This document shows, in pieces, positions 17,885 to 27,477 of a stretch of DNA of 64,000 nucleotides. Below the pieces are notes generated by a model that was given only the letters and a program-made list of their open reading frames with translations, was not told the DNA's origin and ran no database searches. The first letter of the stretch is position 1; the number at the start of each line of letters is the position of its first letter. Made by a program: the position numbers and the translations under genes. The DNA is from Gammaproteobacteria bacterium (GTDB taxonomy: Bacteria; Pseudomonadota; Gammaproteobacteria; Ga0077554; Ga007554): positions 62,001 to 126,000 of the forward strand of contig JAKFXX010000008.1 in NCBI GenBank assembly GCA_021731145.1. The letters run 5' to 3'.

Positions 17885-18739
17885 TCAGGGGTTGCAGTAA
17901 TCGCAGCGGCCGGGATCAGCGCGTTGCCGTTCAGTGCGCTCGCGGGTGAAGCGATGCGCGCATTTTAGGCATCCACAAACCTCAGCGCGGGTTTCGCGGG
18001 TCGGCGCACCGCAGTCCGCGCATGGCAGTCCGGCAACGCGTTCCACGATCCAAAATCCCGGCGTGTCGCAGGCCGGACACAGGGAGCAGAGTTTCTGCGC
18101 CAGATCCTCAGCCGCGAGGCGGATGTTCTCCATGCGCGTGGGGTTGGCGTGGGCGCGCACATCGGTTTCGACGAATACCCGCCCATGGACCGATTCCGCC
18201 AGCGCCCAGGCAAAGGCGGCCTCCAACTCCGCCCAGGCAGCGATCCCCTTGCGGATGCGCGGATCATCCGCGCCTTCCGGGCGCACCACCAGATAGTGCT
18301 CGGGAAATCCCGATCGACGGGCAAAGGCTTCGGCCGCAGCCCAGTCCGCCACCAGCAGGTGGGAGAAATTCGCCGTGCCTTGGGCCACGCCGACGACCTC
18401 CAGCCCACGCTCATTGTCGCTCCAGATCAGGAACTCCACATTCCAGGGAAACATCCCCGCGAACGGGTCCGGCCCGAAGGAGCCCTCGCTGGCGAGCCCG
18501 AGCGGTAGCCCGGACAGCTCCATGCCGATGCGCGCCTTCTTGCGCGCCGCCTCAAACTGGGTGTCGGCGCGAGGGATGTCGCGGGTGAACGTACCCAGGA
18601 GATCAGTGTCGTAGCCTGCCACGCGTTCGACCCGGCAGCCGAGCGCACGCTCCAGCACAGGCGCGATCATGCGCTCCTTGCCATGCTGTGTTAGCAGGGC
18701 GACGCGCTGACCAGCATAGGGGGAAACCCCGCTCGTCAT
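17885..18739 (-). CDS. DUF6671-family protein with C-terminal zinc-binding cysteines
   Basis: 284 residues from the ATG at 18739, which has GGTGA upstream (an in-frame TTG at 18784 was rejected). The body contains VALLTQHGKERMIAPVLER and the strongly conserved DVRAHANPTRMENIRLAAEDL. The C-terminus has paired cysteines (LCPACDTPGF, CADCGAPTRE, CGCLKCAH, CDYCNP) consistent with a zinc ribbon. I place it in DUF6671 from these motifs; no biochemical function is known to me. It is on the same strand as sbtA, 288 bp upstream. Confidence 0.75.
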   Translation of the reverse strand: MTSGVSPYAGQRVALLTQHGKERMIAPVLERALGCRVERVAGYDTDLLGTFTRDIPRADTQFEAARKKARIGMELSGLPLGLASEGSFGPDPFAGMFPWNVEFLIWSDNERGLEVVGVAQGTANFSHLLVADWAAAEAFARRSGFPEHYLVVRPEGADDPRIRKGIAAWAELEAAFAWALAESVHGRVFVETDVRAHANPTRMENIRLAAEDLAQKLCSLCPACDTPGFWIVERVAGLPCADCGAPTRETRAEVCGCLKCAHRFTRERTERQRADPGRCDYCNP

Positions 18740-18854
18740 GACGTCACCATCGCCACAGGTGGGATATGCGTTCTCTGCGCTCAATCAATGACGTCCGCAA
18801 ACCAGTTCAGTTTCGCGACGAATGCTTTCCGTGAACAAATAGGATTTTGCCCTG

Positions 18855-19127
18855 TCAGTCAAACAGGTCGCGCAGGAAGGACTTGTGCCGCTTGCCCCGG
18901 TACTCATCATCACGATGGTGGCGTTCGTGACGTTCTGGCTCGCGCGCTCGCTCAGGGGTATCGCTGCGTGGCGGTCGGTCGCTGGTCTGGCGTTCCGCGC
19001 GCTCCATGAGCTTGTCCAGCTCGCCGCGGTCCAGCCACACGCCTCGACATTCGGGGCAGTAGTCGATCTCGATTGACTGGCGTTCGGTCATCACTAGATT
19101 TGCGTCTTTGCACACTGGACATTTCAT
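18855..19127 (-). CDS. Small zinc-ribbon (zf-TFIIB type) protein
   Basis: 90 residues. The N-terminus CPVCKDANLVMTERQSIEIDYCPECRGVWLDRGEL is one zinc ribbon with two CxxC knuckles, typical of the zf-TFIIB family; positions are about 3-38. The rest is a charged Arg/His/Glu-rich tail ending KSFLRDLFD. The start at 19127 is backed by an excellent AAGGAG. Role unknown; the tail could bind nucleic acid or a partner. It lies 67 bp downstream of the P-type ATPase gene. Confidence 0.85.
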   Translation of the reverse strand: MKCPVCKDANLVMTERQSIEIDYCPECRGVWLDRGELDKLMERAERQTSDRPPRSDTPERAREPERHERHHRDDEYRGKRHKSFLRDLFD

Positions 19128-19194
19128 GGTCTTTCTCCTTACTTTGGTTGAATGAATATTGCGAACCTTGTTTTCTATTCTCCTGAACGGGCGG

Positions 19195-22095
19195 TCAGGG
19201 GCGATGTTGATGATCGACGGCGTTCCCTGCATGGGATGTGTTCGACCGCCACCGCCATAATCCGGCCGCAAGTTTGCGCGCCTCGTCCAGCACCAGCACG
19301 CTGGAGGCGACGGCGAACGCCAGCCCCCAGTCGGCCAGAGCCAGATCGGTGGTGCGGAAGACGGCCTGCGCTGGCGCCCAGTGTACGACCAGTGCCTGCA
19401 ATGCAAGCACCGAGACCAGCGACAGCCACAGCCAGCGGTTGCGGAAAAAGGCGCGGTTGAACGCCGTGCCGTGCTCGGCGCGAGCGTTGAAGACGTTGAA
19501 GAACTGGAACAGCACGAAGGTGGTGAAGGCCAGCGTCAGAGCATAGGTCTCGCCCTGCGGCTGGGCGTAATGGAACAGTCCCAGGGTGCCCACGGCCATG
19601 GCCAGGCCATAGACGAACAGCCGGGCAAAGCGCGGGCCAGTGAGGATGCGCTGGCCGGGAGCGCGCGGCGAATCAAGCATGATGCCGGCGCGCGCCGGCT
19701 CCACCCCGAGGCTCATGGCCGGCGGGCCGTCCATGATGATGTTGATCCACAGGATCTGGATCGCGGTGAACGGGGCGGCCCAGCCGAGCAGGCTTGCCCC
19801 GAGCACGGTCTGGATCGCGCCCATATTGGTGGAGAGCTGGAAGCGCACGAATTTGACGATGTTGTCGTAGATGGCGCGGCCCTCCTTGACGGAGTGCACG
19901 ATGGTGGCGAAGTTATCGTCGGTGAGTATCATGGTGGCCGCCTCCTTGGTCACCTCGGTGCCGGTGATGCCCATGGCCACGCCGATGTCGGCCTGCTTGA
20001 GCGCCGGAGCGTCGTTCACGCCGTCGCCAGTCATCGCCACCACGTGGCTGCGGCCCTTCAGCACCTGAACGATCTTGACCTTGTGCTCGGGCGCGACGCG
20101 GGCGAACACCGCCGTGTTTTCGATGCGTGCGCTCAACTCGGCGGCGGGGAGGGCGTCGAGTTCGGCGCCGGTCAGCACCTCGCCCTCCAATCCCAGCTCG
20201 CGGGCGATGGCGGCGGCGGTGATGGCGTGGTCACCGGTGATCATCTTGACCTGAATGCCGGCCTTCTTGCACAGCCGGATCGCGTCGCGCGCCTCGGGGC
20301 GCGGCGGGTCGATGATGCCGACCAGGCCTGTCAAGGTCAGTTCCTGTGCCCAGACCATCAGGTCGCCGGCGGGGTCGAATTCCCGCGCTGGAATGTCGCG
20401 CGCCGCCACCGCCAGCACACGCATGGCCTGACCGGCGAGACTGGCGTTCTCGGCCTCGAAGGCGGCGCGGGCGGCGGCATCCAGCGGCGCTTCGGCTGTT
20501 GCGTCGAGATAGCGGTCGGCGCGCGCCAGCAGCACGTCGGGCGCGCCCTTTACGAACATGCGCACCCGCTCCCCATCATGATGAAAGCTGGCCATGAATT
20601 TGTGCGCCGAGTCGAATGGAATCTCGGCGATGCGCGGCTGCCCTTGCACCAGCGCCTCGGCATCGAAGCCGCCCTTGGCGGCCAGCGCGAGCAGCGCGCC
20701 TTCGGTGGGGTCGCCGATCAACTGACCGTCGCGGATGCGGCTGTCGTTGGCGAGCGCGGCGGCGCGCAGCAGCGGTGCGAGATCGGGCAGCGCGCCGCCG
20801 TCTTCGGTCGCGATCGCGCCGTCACCGGTATAGCCCTCGCCGCTGACTGTGAAGCGCCGCCCGTGAAAATACACGGTGCGGGCGGTCATCTGGTTCATGG
20901 TAAGCGTGCCGGTCTTGTCCGAGCAGATCACCGTGGTGCAGCCCAGCGTCTCCACTGCGGCGAGTTTCTTTACGATCGCGCGGCTCTGGGCCATGCGATG
21001 CATGCCCAAGGCCAGGGTGACGGTGACTACGGCGGGCAGCCCCTCGGGAATAGCCGCCACCGCCAGCGCTATCGAGGTGAGGACGATCTCGAACAGCGGC
21101 AGTTCGCGCAGCAGCCCCAACAGGAAGATCGCGCCGATCACCACACCGGCGATCAGCGCCAGCCGCTTGCCGAGCGCATCGATCTGAAACTGCAAGGGCG
21201 TGGGCCCCGGTTCGGCAGCCTCCAGCATGTCGGCCAGCCGGCCCATCTCGGTGGCCATGCCGGTGGCGGTGACCAGCAGTTCGAGCCGTCCGCAGGTGAC
21301 CACGGTGTTCATGTAGGCCATATTGTAGCGCTCGGCGAGTGGCGCATCCGCCGTCACCACCGCCTCAGCGACCTTGGCCACCGCATGGGACTCGCCGGTG
21401 AGGGCCGCCTCGGCCACCTCGGCGTTGTGGGCGGCGAGCACGCGCCCGTCGGCGGGCACGCGGTCGCCCGCTTCGAGCAGCACGAGATCGCCGGGAACCA
21501 GTTGCGCGGCGGCGATTTCCTCTATCCGCCCGCCGCGTCGCACCCGCGCCACCGGCGCGAGCATTTTTTTCAGCGCCGCCAGGGTCGCCTCGGCCCGGTG
21601 TTCTTGCCAGAAACCCAGCAGCGCGTTGATCACCACCACCAGCAGAATCACCACCGCGTCCTTGACATCGCCGACGGCCCCGGCCAGCATCGCCGCGCCG
21701 ATCAGCACCAGGATCAGCAGGCTCTTGAACTGGTCGGCGAACGCCAGCCACTTGGAGCGGGGAGGGATCGAAGCCAGGCGGTTTTCCCCATGGCGCGCAA
21801 GGCGTGCGCCCGCCTCGGCCACAGCCAGGCCACGGGCCGGGTCCACCACAAGTCGCGCCGCCGTCGCCATCGGGTCGAGTGCGTGCCAGGCCGCTCCAGC
21901 GCATCCGGCAACTGCTCCCTGCGTTGTTCTCGACAATTGCTCCTGCATTGTTCTACCTTCGCCCATCCATGGGCTCGTACCTCCGGCATCCATGCCGTCG
22001 CCTGCGCCCGCAGCACTTGCGCATTCCTGTGCAGCGTCGGCGCCAGCCGGCCCGGTTGGACGTGCGTGATGCGTCATGTCGGGAGCCTTTGTCAT
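19195..22095 (-). CDS. P-type cation-transporting ATPase, calcium-pump-like (P2A)
   Basis: 966 residues with all P-type landmarks: A-domain TGES, phosphorylation site CSDKTGTLTMNQ (Asp393), hinge TGDGVNDAPALKQADIGVAMG, membrane motif AAIPEGLPAVVTVTLALGM (M4) and NIIMDGPPAMSLGVEP (M6). The PEGLP motif and domain layout favour a SERCA-like calcium pump, though sodium or manganese cannot be excluded. Residues about 21-68 are encoded by a hairpin repeat element inserted before the conserved N-terminal helix (WHALDPMATAARL). It overlaps the upstream sodium-channel gene by 4 bp, so it is translated from the htpX-channel-ATPase operon. Confidence 0.93.
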   Translation of the reverse strand: MTKAPDMTHHARPTGPAGADAAQECASAAGAGDGMDAGGTSPWMGEGRTMQEQLSRTTQGAVAGCAGAAWHALDPMATAARLVVDPARGLAVAEAGARLARHGENRLASIPPRSKWLAFADQFKSLLILVLIGAAMLAGAVGDVKDAVVILLVVVINALLGFWQEHRAEATLAALKKMLAPVARVRRGGRIEEIAAAQLVPGDLVLLEAGDRVPADGRVLAAHNAEVAEAALTGESHAVAKVAEAVVTADAPLAERYNMAYMNTVVTCGRLELLVTATGMATEMGRLADMLEAAEPGPTPLQFQIDALGKRLALIAGVVIGAIFLLGLLRELPLFEIVLTSIALAVAAIPEGLPAVVTVTLALGMHRMAQSRAIVKKLAAVETLGCTTVICSDKTGTLTMNQMTARTVYFHGRRFTVSGEGYTGDGAIATEDGGALPDLAPLLRAAALANDSRIRDGQLIGDPTEGALLALAAKGGFDAEALVQGQPRIAEIPFDSAHKFMASFHHDGERVRMFVKGAPDVLLARADRYLDATAEAPLDAAARAAFEAENASLAGQAMRVLAVAARDIPAREFDPAGDLMVWAQELTLTGLVGIIDPPRPEARDAIRLCKKAGIQVKMITGDHAITAAAIARELGLEGEVLTGAELDALPAAELSARIENTAVFARVAPEHKVKIVQVLKGRSHVVAMTGDGVNDAPALKQADIGVAMGITGTEVTKEAATMILTDDNFATIVHSVKEGRAIYDNIVKFVRFQLSTNMGAIQTVLGASLLGWAAPFTAIQILWINIIMDGPPAMSLGVEPARAGIMLDSPRAPGQRILTGPRFARLFVYGLAMAVGTLGLFHYAQPQGETYALTLAFTTFVLFQFFNVFNARAEHGTAFNRAFFRNRWLWLSLVSVLALQALVVHWAPAQAVFRTTDLALADWGLAFAVASSVLVLDEARKLAAGLWRWRSNTSHAGNAVDHQHRP
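21892..22034 (-). repeat. Hairpin repeat element inserted in frame (double-unit copy)
   Basis: On the minus strand it contains two look-alike perfect hairpins, CGGCAT-GG-ATGCCG and GCCCAT-GG-ATGGGC, and two tandem smaller inverted pairs, ACAAT/ATTGT and CAAC/GTTG. Its ends match the copy in the FGE-fold gene (4127-4218) almost base for base. It adds about 48 residues to the N-terminus of the ATPase in an open frame. Confidence 0.85.
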
Positions 22096-22988
22096 TTTGT
22101 AGCCGGATGTTCAGGCGGCTGGCACGGCGCAATCGTCTGGGCGGACGCCCCCTGCGATAACAGCGTCTTCAATTCCCGGATTTCTTCGCGCATGGCCCGC
22201 ACCTCTGCGTGCAGATCCGCCTCGATGTGCGCCCGCGCCACCTCCACCGCCTGCACCGTGCTCTGGTGCTCCGCCGCGCTGTAGCTCTGCATGGCGTTGA
22301 CGATGACGGCGATGAACAGGTTGAGCATGGTAAAGGTCGCCACCAGAATAAAGGGCACGAAGAAGGCCCAGGCATAGGGAAAATCTTCCATCACCGGGCG
22401 GGCGATGCCCATGGACCAGCTCTCCAGAGTCATGATCTGGAACAGGGTATAGAGGGAGCGGCCCAGATGGCCGAACCATTCCGGATAGTCGGCGGCGAAC
22501 AGATTGGTGGCGATCACCGCGAACACGTAATAAATGATGAGCAGCACCAGGGCGATGGATCCCAATCCCGGGATCGCCGCCAGCAGCGCCCCCACCACCC
22601 GCCGCAAGGAGGGCACCATGGTCAGCAGCCGCAGCACGCGCAGCACCCGCAACGCACGCAGCACGGCGAGCTGACCGGTGGCCGGCAGCAGGGCGATGGC
22701 GACGACGGCAAAGTCGAACACGCTCCAGGGGTCGCGCCAGAAGGCCTGCCGGTGGACGTAAAGGCGCAGGGCGATCTCCGCAACAAACACCGTCAGGATG
22801 GCTGTGTCCAGCGCAAGGATCAGCCCGCCCGCCGTCGCCATCGCGGCGGGCCAGGTCTCCAGTCCCAGCAGCGCCGCGTTAATTAGGATCAGGATGATGA
22901 TGCCGCCCTGTATGAGGCGGTGCTCGATGAAGGCGCGCAGACGCTCTTGCAGTCCTGGAGGCACGGGACGCACGACGGGTTCCATCAA
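22092..22988 (-). CDS. Bacterial voltage-gated sodium channel (BacNav)
   Basis: 298 residues, one six-helix ion-channel subunit that would form a tetramer. The S4 voltage sensor [20 protein letters not shown] has arginines every third residue. The selectivity filter is TLESWSMG (Thr187 onward), identical in type to sodium-selective BacNav channels. S6 ([21 protein letters not shown]) is followed by a long C-terminal coiled coil ([18 protein letters not shown]). It overlaps htpX by 4 bp and the ATPase gene by 4 bp. Confidence 0.94.
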   Translation of the reverse strand: MMEPVVRPVPPGLQERLRAFIEHRLIQGGIIILILINAALLGLETWPAAMATAGGLILALDTAILTVFVAEIALRLYVHRQAFWRDPWSVFDFAVVAIALLPATGQLAVLRALRVLRVLRLLTMVPSLRRVVGALLAAIPGLGSIALVLLIIYYVFAVIATNLFAADYPEWFGHLGRSLYTLFQIMTLESWSMGIARPVMEDFPYAWAFFVPFILVATFTMLNLFIAVIVNAMQSYSAAEHQSTVQAVEVARAHIEADLHAEVRAMREEIRELKTLLSQGASAQTIAPCQPPEHPATK

Positions 22989-23866
22989 CGCTCACCACTC
23001 GTCTTCAGGGCAGCGATACGCTCTTCCAGCGGCGGGTGGGTCATGAACAGCCGTTTGAGTCCGCTGGCGCCGCTACCGCTGATGCCGAAGGCGGACATCT
23101 TGTCGGGCAGGGGTTGCGGATGCAGCGCATTGAGCCGCTCCAGCGCTGCAATCATGGCGCCGCGCCCGGCCAGCCGCGCGCCACCCGCATCGGCGCGGAA
23201 TTCACGCTGGCGCGAGAACCACATGACGATGGTGGAGGCGAGGATGCCTAGCACCAGTTCGGCGACGATCATGGTGACCCAGAACGCCGGACCGTGGCCC
23301 TGCTCGTTCTTGAATATCACCCGGTCCACGGTGTGGCCAATCACCCGCGACAGGAACATGACGAAGGTGTTTACGACACCCTGAATCAAGGCCAGCGTCA
23401 CCATGTCGCCGTTGGCGACGTGGGCCACCTCGTGACCTAGCACGGCCTCGGCTTCTTCCCGGGTCATCTTTTGCAACAACCCGGTGGACACGGCGATCAG
23501 CGAGCTGTTCCTGTTCATGCCGGTGGCGAAGGCGTTCACTTCGGGCGAATCCCAGATGGCCACTTCGGGCATCCCGATGCCGGCGGTCTGGGCCTGACGC
23601 GCCACGGTCTGCACCAGCCACTGTTCAGTGGGCGTGCGCGGCTCGGTGATGACTTGGGCGCCCACCGATTTCTTGGCCGTCCACTTGGAGATGGCCAGGG
23701 AAATAAAGGCACCGCCAAAGCCCATGACGGCGGCAAAAACAAGCAACGAGGCAAGGTTCAGGCCCTGTTCGTTCAGATAGGGCTCCACACCGAGCAAGCG
23801 CATGGTGACCGAGAGCACCAGCACGATGGCCAGATTGGTGGCGAGAAAAAGCGCGACACGTTTCAT
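22985..23866 (-). CDS. htpX: HtpX, membrane zinc metalloprotease
   Basis: 293 residues, an M48 family protease for damaged membrane proteins. Two N-terminal transmembrane helices ([41 protein letters not shown]) precede the zinc motif HEVAH (145-149), with the third ligand Glu in [15 protein letters not shown]. It is the first gene of an overlapping operon with the sodium channel and the ATPase, which would place envelope proteolysis and ion balance under one promoter. The ATG at 23866 is preceded by AAGGAGTCGTGT. Confidence 0.94.
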   Translation of the reverse strand: MKRVALFLATNLAIVLVLSVTMRLLGVEPYLNEQGLNLASLLVFAAVMGFGGAFISLAISKWTAKKSVGAQVITEPRTPTEQWLVQTVARQAQTAGIGMPEVAIWDSPEVNAFATGMNRNSSLIAVSTGLLQKMTREEAEAVLGHEVAHVANGDMVTLALIQGVVNTFVMFLSRVIGHTVDRVIFKNEQGHGPAFWVTMIVAELVLGILASTIVMWFSRQREFRADAGGARLAGRGAMIAALERLNALHPQPLPDKMSAFGISGSGASGLKRLFMTHPPLEERIAALKTSGER

Positions 23867-24503
23867 ACACGACTCCTTGCGGTAATTACTGTGACGACAG
23901 CCTCAACCTAAAAGCGAACCTTCATTTGCCCGCCGGATCGGCGCTGTCCGCCCTCGGGCGTGGCGGACCTCGCCTCTTGGGTGCGCCCGGCCCGTTCGGT
24001 GGCGCGATCTGCTGCGACATGGAGATCCGACTCGGTTCGGAGCCGACGCCCAGTTGACAGAGTCTAGCCTTGCCTTTGCATCAAGAAAAGTCGAATATTA
24101 TGGAGTTTTAGTTCGTCACAGACTGATTGAGAGAGTCATTGCCCGTATTGAGCTACAAGCCGCCTTACTATTTCTGGAGCGCTACTCGGCGAGCCTGCGA
24201 TTACGTGGTGAGCTTGGGAAACCATTGAACACGCTGGCGCTGGCGATTAAAGCGATGCTCAGGCGATCGCTCAAAAACAGCCGATACCCTTGGCACCTTT
24301 CACCCTGTGGCGTTTATCGAACACCCACCCTCGCAGAGTCCCAACGGTGGGGCTGTGGCCTGCGTCTTTACTGCGCCGTTTCGAAAGAGGGCCAGGACGC
24401 CATCCAGAGTATGTGGTCTTGCTCAATCAGTATTTCCATGAGCCGTGCCAGACTGTTACTATTGCGGCGGATTTACGTATTTACTGAGGGAGGGCAACAC
24501 AGT
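23867..24503 (+). other. 637-bp gap with an unassigned open frame
   Basis: No gene is recognisable. The cytochrome frame stays open back to 24054, but the 150 extra codons match no family I know and are rich in Arg and Ser, so the region may be chance coding or a decayed gene. A TTGACA at 24054-24059 lacks a good -10. A short GC-rich hairpin lies near 23950-23970. Confidence 0.4.
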
Positions 24504-24872
24504 ATGACGCGCTTTGGTTTAAACTTCATGATCCCAGTCAAATTCCTTTTTATTCAGCATATTAAACGCCATACCGTGCTTGTCTTGGGGGGGCTTCTGC
24601 CGTTGATGGGGTGGAGTGGCATGGTTCATGCCGCCGATCCCGGCAATGGCGGAAAAATCTATGCAACGCATTGTTCAAGCTGCCATGGCGAGGATGGTGC
24701 CAGCACCATGCCCGGCACGCCGGATTTCTCCCGGCGCGAAAGGTTGTTCAAGCCGGACATGGCACTGCTCGTCAGCATCCGCGATGGCATAAGCGTTATG
24801 CCTGCCTATAAGGGACTGCTGACGGACCAGGAAATTCTGGACATCGTCGCCTATTTGAGAACCATACGGTAA
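24504..24872 (+). CDS. Mono-haem class I cytochrome c
   Basis: 122 residues from ATG 24504, chosen because the signal peptide (VLVLGGLLPLMGWSGMVHAA) follows and AGGGAGGG lies upstream. The haem site is CSSCH (Cys57, Cys60, His61) and a likely axial Met is in GISVMPAYKG. The fold ends LTDQEILDIVAYLRTI, as in small periplasmic c-type cytochromes. The stop overlaps the next start (TAATG), coupling it to the propeller lipoprotein. It probably acts in periplasmic electron transfer or as a redox input to the cluster (inference). Confidence 0.92.
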   Translation: MTRFGLNFMIPVKFLFIQHIKRHTVLVLGGLLPLMGWSGMVHAADPGNGGKIYATHCSSCHGEDGASTMPGTPDFSRRERLFKPDMALLVSIRDGISVMPAYKGLLTDQEILDIVAYLRTIR

Positions 24873-26050
24873 TGCATTTTTTGCGTCCCCCCTTGTGTGC
24901 CGCGCTGCTCGTGGCATTGACAGTTTCAGCCTGTTCCAGCGCACAGGAAAATGCGCCCGCCAAGGATGCCAAGGCGGCTAACCAGACGGGCGCGCCCCAG
25001 TCCGCAGCGCGGGATCTGCTGAGCAATGATGCGCAGGCCAATGACCAGCGTGTGCTGGAAAACTTTGGTGTGGGTGATGACGCCTATGTGCGGGCGCTGG
25101 CGGTTGATCCTGAAAAAAACAGCTTATGGGTAGGTACATCATTAGGTGTACACGAGGTTGATCTGGTGAGTCGCGACGTGCGCAATACCTTCACGCGCGA
25201 GGCGGGGCTGGCCAATGAATATGTCTTTGACATCATGGTGGACGGCAAGGGAAACAAGTGGTTTGGCACCAACGGCGGCGGCGCGTCGCGCTATAACAAC
25301 GGCAAGTGGAAGACCTACTTCCCCATGCACGGCCTGGCCGACTATTGGGTGTATTCGTTCGGCGAGCAAAGCGACGGCACGGTCTGGATAGGCACATGGT
25401 ACGGCGCCAACCGTGTCGATGCCAAAACGGGTGAATTCAAGACCTATCTCAAGGAACTGGTCAACGAGTGGGTCTACGGTATCGGTGTTGATGCGCAAGA
25501 CCGGGTATGGTTCGGCACAGAGGGTGGCGTCTCGATGTTTGATGGCAAGACCTGGACAGCCTGGACGCATAAAGATGGCTTGGGCGCGCCGAATGCCGAT
25601 AACCTCCCTTCGAGTTCGAACACGGGCTTGGGGACGCGGGCGCGCCATGATCTGAGTGTTGTCATGGAAGGCAAGCCTACGTATAACCCCAATTATGTGT
25701 TCTGCATCCATGTCAGCCCGGACAACACCGTGTGGGCGGGCACCTGGGGTGGTGGCGTCAGCCATTTTGACGGGACGCGCTGGACCAGTTACACCGTCAA
25801 GGATGGATTGGCCGGGAACATTGTATTCAGTATTGCCCAGGATAAAGACGGGGTGTTCTGGTTTGGCACGGATCACGGCTTGACACGTTATGACGGCAAA
25901 AACTGGCGCACTTTTACGCGGGGTGAAGGTCTGATTAACGATAGCGTCTACGCCGTTGCTGCAACCAGGGACGGCGAGGTATGGGTTGGAACCAAAGGCG
26001 GCGTGGTGCGCATTGGGTATCCTTCGAAACAGGCAAAGGCAGGCGGGTAA
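24872..26050 (+). CDS. Beta-propeller lipoprotein with Reg_prop-type repeats
   Basis: 392 residues. The signal peptide ends in the lipobox LTVSAC. The mature part is a run of about six to eight propeller blades with the repeating pattern W(F/V/I)GT..GG..R/V-Y-(D/N)G..W..(Y/F), for example WFGTNGGGASRYNNGKW, WFGTEGGVSMFDGKTW and WFGTDHGLTRYDGKNW. Such repeats usually form the periplasmic sensor of hybrid histidine kinases; here they stand alone. Next to cytochrome c and a second propeller gene. Ligand unknown. Confidence 0.85.
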   Translation: MHFLRPPLCAALLVALTVSACSSAQENAPAKDAKAANQTGAPQSAARDLLSNDAQANDQRVLENFGVGDDAYVRALAVDPEKNSLWVGTSLGVHEVDLVSRDVRNTFTREAGLANEYVFDIMVDGKGNKWFGTNGGGASRYNNGKWKTYFPMHGLADYWVYSFGEQSDGTVWIGTWYGANRVDAKTGEFKTYLKELVNEWVYGIGVDAQDRVWFGTEGGVSMFDGKTWTAWTHKDGLGAPNADNLPSSSNTGLGTRARHDLSVVMEGKPTYNPNYVFCIHVSPDNTVWAGTWGGGVSHFDGTRWTSYTVKDGLAGNIVFSIAQDKDGVFWFGTDHGLTRYDGKNWRTFTRGEGLINDSVYAVAATRDGEVWVGTKGGVVRIGYPSKQAKAGG

Positions 26051-27301
26051 ATGAAGCTTGATTACAAAGGTTGGGCGGTCATCGTCCTGGTCGGTGGCGG
26101 TTTGTTGGCGGGCGCCTATGCTGTGGGTCAGAAACAGGGCGGTAAAACGACGGAATCCGCCGCTGATTCCGCTACGCCGGGATCATCATCGGGTGGCGTG
26201 ATCACCACCGCCGCCGCGCAAACCCCGCCCAATCATCCATCTGCATCGGCGGGTGCCGCTGGGGCAGGCAACGGCAAGTTTACTCATTTCCGTGTCGGCA
26301 ACCGCAACGTCAAAGGTATATATGCCGACGGCGACATCATATGGATCGGTACCTCCGGGGGCGTGATCCGCTATGACGTTAAAACCGACAATTTCAGGAT
26401 TTTCGACAACAAGACCAAGGGGCTACTTTCCAACGGCATTTTCCATGTGAGCAAGCTGAACGACTGGATCGTGGCCGGCACTTATGGGGGTGGCCTGTCT
26501 ATCTATGACCAGAAGGCTGATCAGTGGAAAAATCTGAACATCCCCAATGGATTGGCCGATCAGTTCGTCTACGATGTGGTGAAGGTGTCCAATGGCGATG
26601 TGTGGATAGCTACCTGGTCCGGTGCAAACCGTGTGCGCGGTGGGGCGCTTACGGATCCATCGAAGTGGGAAACCTTTACTGTTGAAAACACCAAAGGGGG
26701 CCTGCCCAACCCATGGGTTTACGGTGCTGAAGAAGGCAAGAATGGCGAGATGTGGTTTGCCACCGAGGACGGCCTGGCTCGCTACAAGGACGGCAAGTGG
26801 CAGAACTGGCAGCATGAGGAGGGTCTGGGCGCGCCGCTGGAGGCGGTGCGTGACGCCATTCAGTTCAATAATGACCCCGCCAAATCCTCTTCGCACCATG
26901 CCCAGCAAAAAGCCGAGCAGGGGTTGCAAAATGTGGATATCGCCTACAATCCGAATTACATCATTTCGCTCAAGGTGGACCGGCAAGGCACCGTATGGTG
27001 CGGCACATGGGGCGCTGGCCTGGCGCGTTTCGATGGCAAGACATGGCGCAATTTCACCACTGCGGACGGCCTGCCGGCCAATCATATCTTCATGCTGTAT
27101 CTCGACCCGCAGGGCAAGTTGTGGGCGGGGACGAATAAAGGCCTAGCCAGGCTTAACGACGACGGCAAGAGTTTCACCGTAATGACTACGGCCGATGGCC
27201 TGTATGCCGATAACGTGTTTTCCATGGCTACCGCAGCGGATGGCAGTCTGTGGGTTGGGAGTTTTGGCGGCGTGGCCCATCTTGCCGGGCAACAACGTTA
27301 A
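26051..27301 (+). CDS. Membrane-anchored beta-propeller protein, paralogue of its neighbour
   Basis: 416 residues. An uncleaved N-terminal anchor (WAVIVLVGGGLLAGAYAVG) is followed by a low-complexity Ala/Thr/Ser linker and then propeller blades of the same kind as the upstream gene (IWIGTSGGVIRYDVKTD, MWFATEDGLARYKDGKW, VWCGTWGAGLARFDGKTW). Both proteins share a long insert before a blade (the NADNLPSSSN / RDAIQFNN regions, then YNPNY), so they arose by duplication. Starts right after the stop of the previous gene; surely co-transcribed. Confidence 0.85.
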   Translation: MKLDYKGWAVIVLVGGGLLAGAYAVGQKQGGKTTESAADSATPGSSSGGVITTAAAQTPPNHPSASAGAAGAGNGKFTHFRVGNRNVKGIYADGDIIWIGTSGGVIRYDVKTDNFRIFDNKTKGLLSNGIFHVSKLNDWIVAGTYGGGLSIYDQKADQWKNLNIPNGLADQFVYDVVKVSNGDVWIATWSGANRVRGGALTDPSKWETFTVENTKGGLPNPWVYGAEEGKNGEMWFATEDGLARYKDGKWQNWQHEEGLGAPLEAVRDAIQFNNDPAKSSSHHAQQKAEQGLQNVDIAYNPNYIISLKVDRQGTVWCGTWGAGLARFDGKTWRNFTTADGLPANHIFMLYLDPQGKLWAGTNKGLARLNDDGKSFTVMTTADGLYADNVFSMATAADGSLWVGSFGGVAHLAGQQR

Positions 27302-27477
27302 CGGGGGATAGTCTCTCAAACGCCAGAGGCCGCTAATAAAGCCAAGAAACTTGCCGATATCTCCTATAGCTGGTCAATGTATAAATGACGGATCGTTTGG
27401 GGTGGGCGGTTTCAATACCGGCGGCGAAATGCGCACCCTGCAATCTCATGTTGATTGACCTCCAGTTTGGGTGCGCC

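Noticed and set aside
19381-22284. Plus-strand open frame of 967 codons opposite the P-type ATPase gene
   Set aside because: It mirrors the ATPase codons in a GC-rich gene, is rich in His/Arg/Gly, shows no domain, and crosses the sodium-channel gene. The ATPase has all catalytic motifs.
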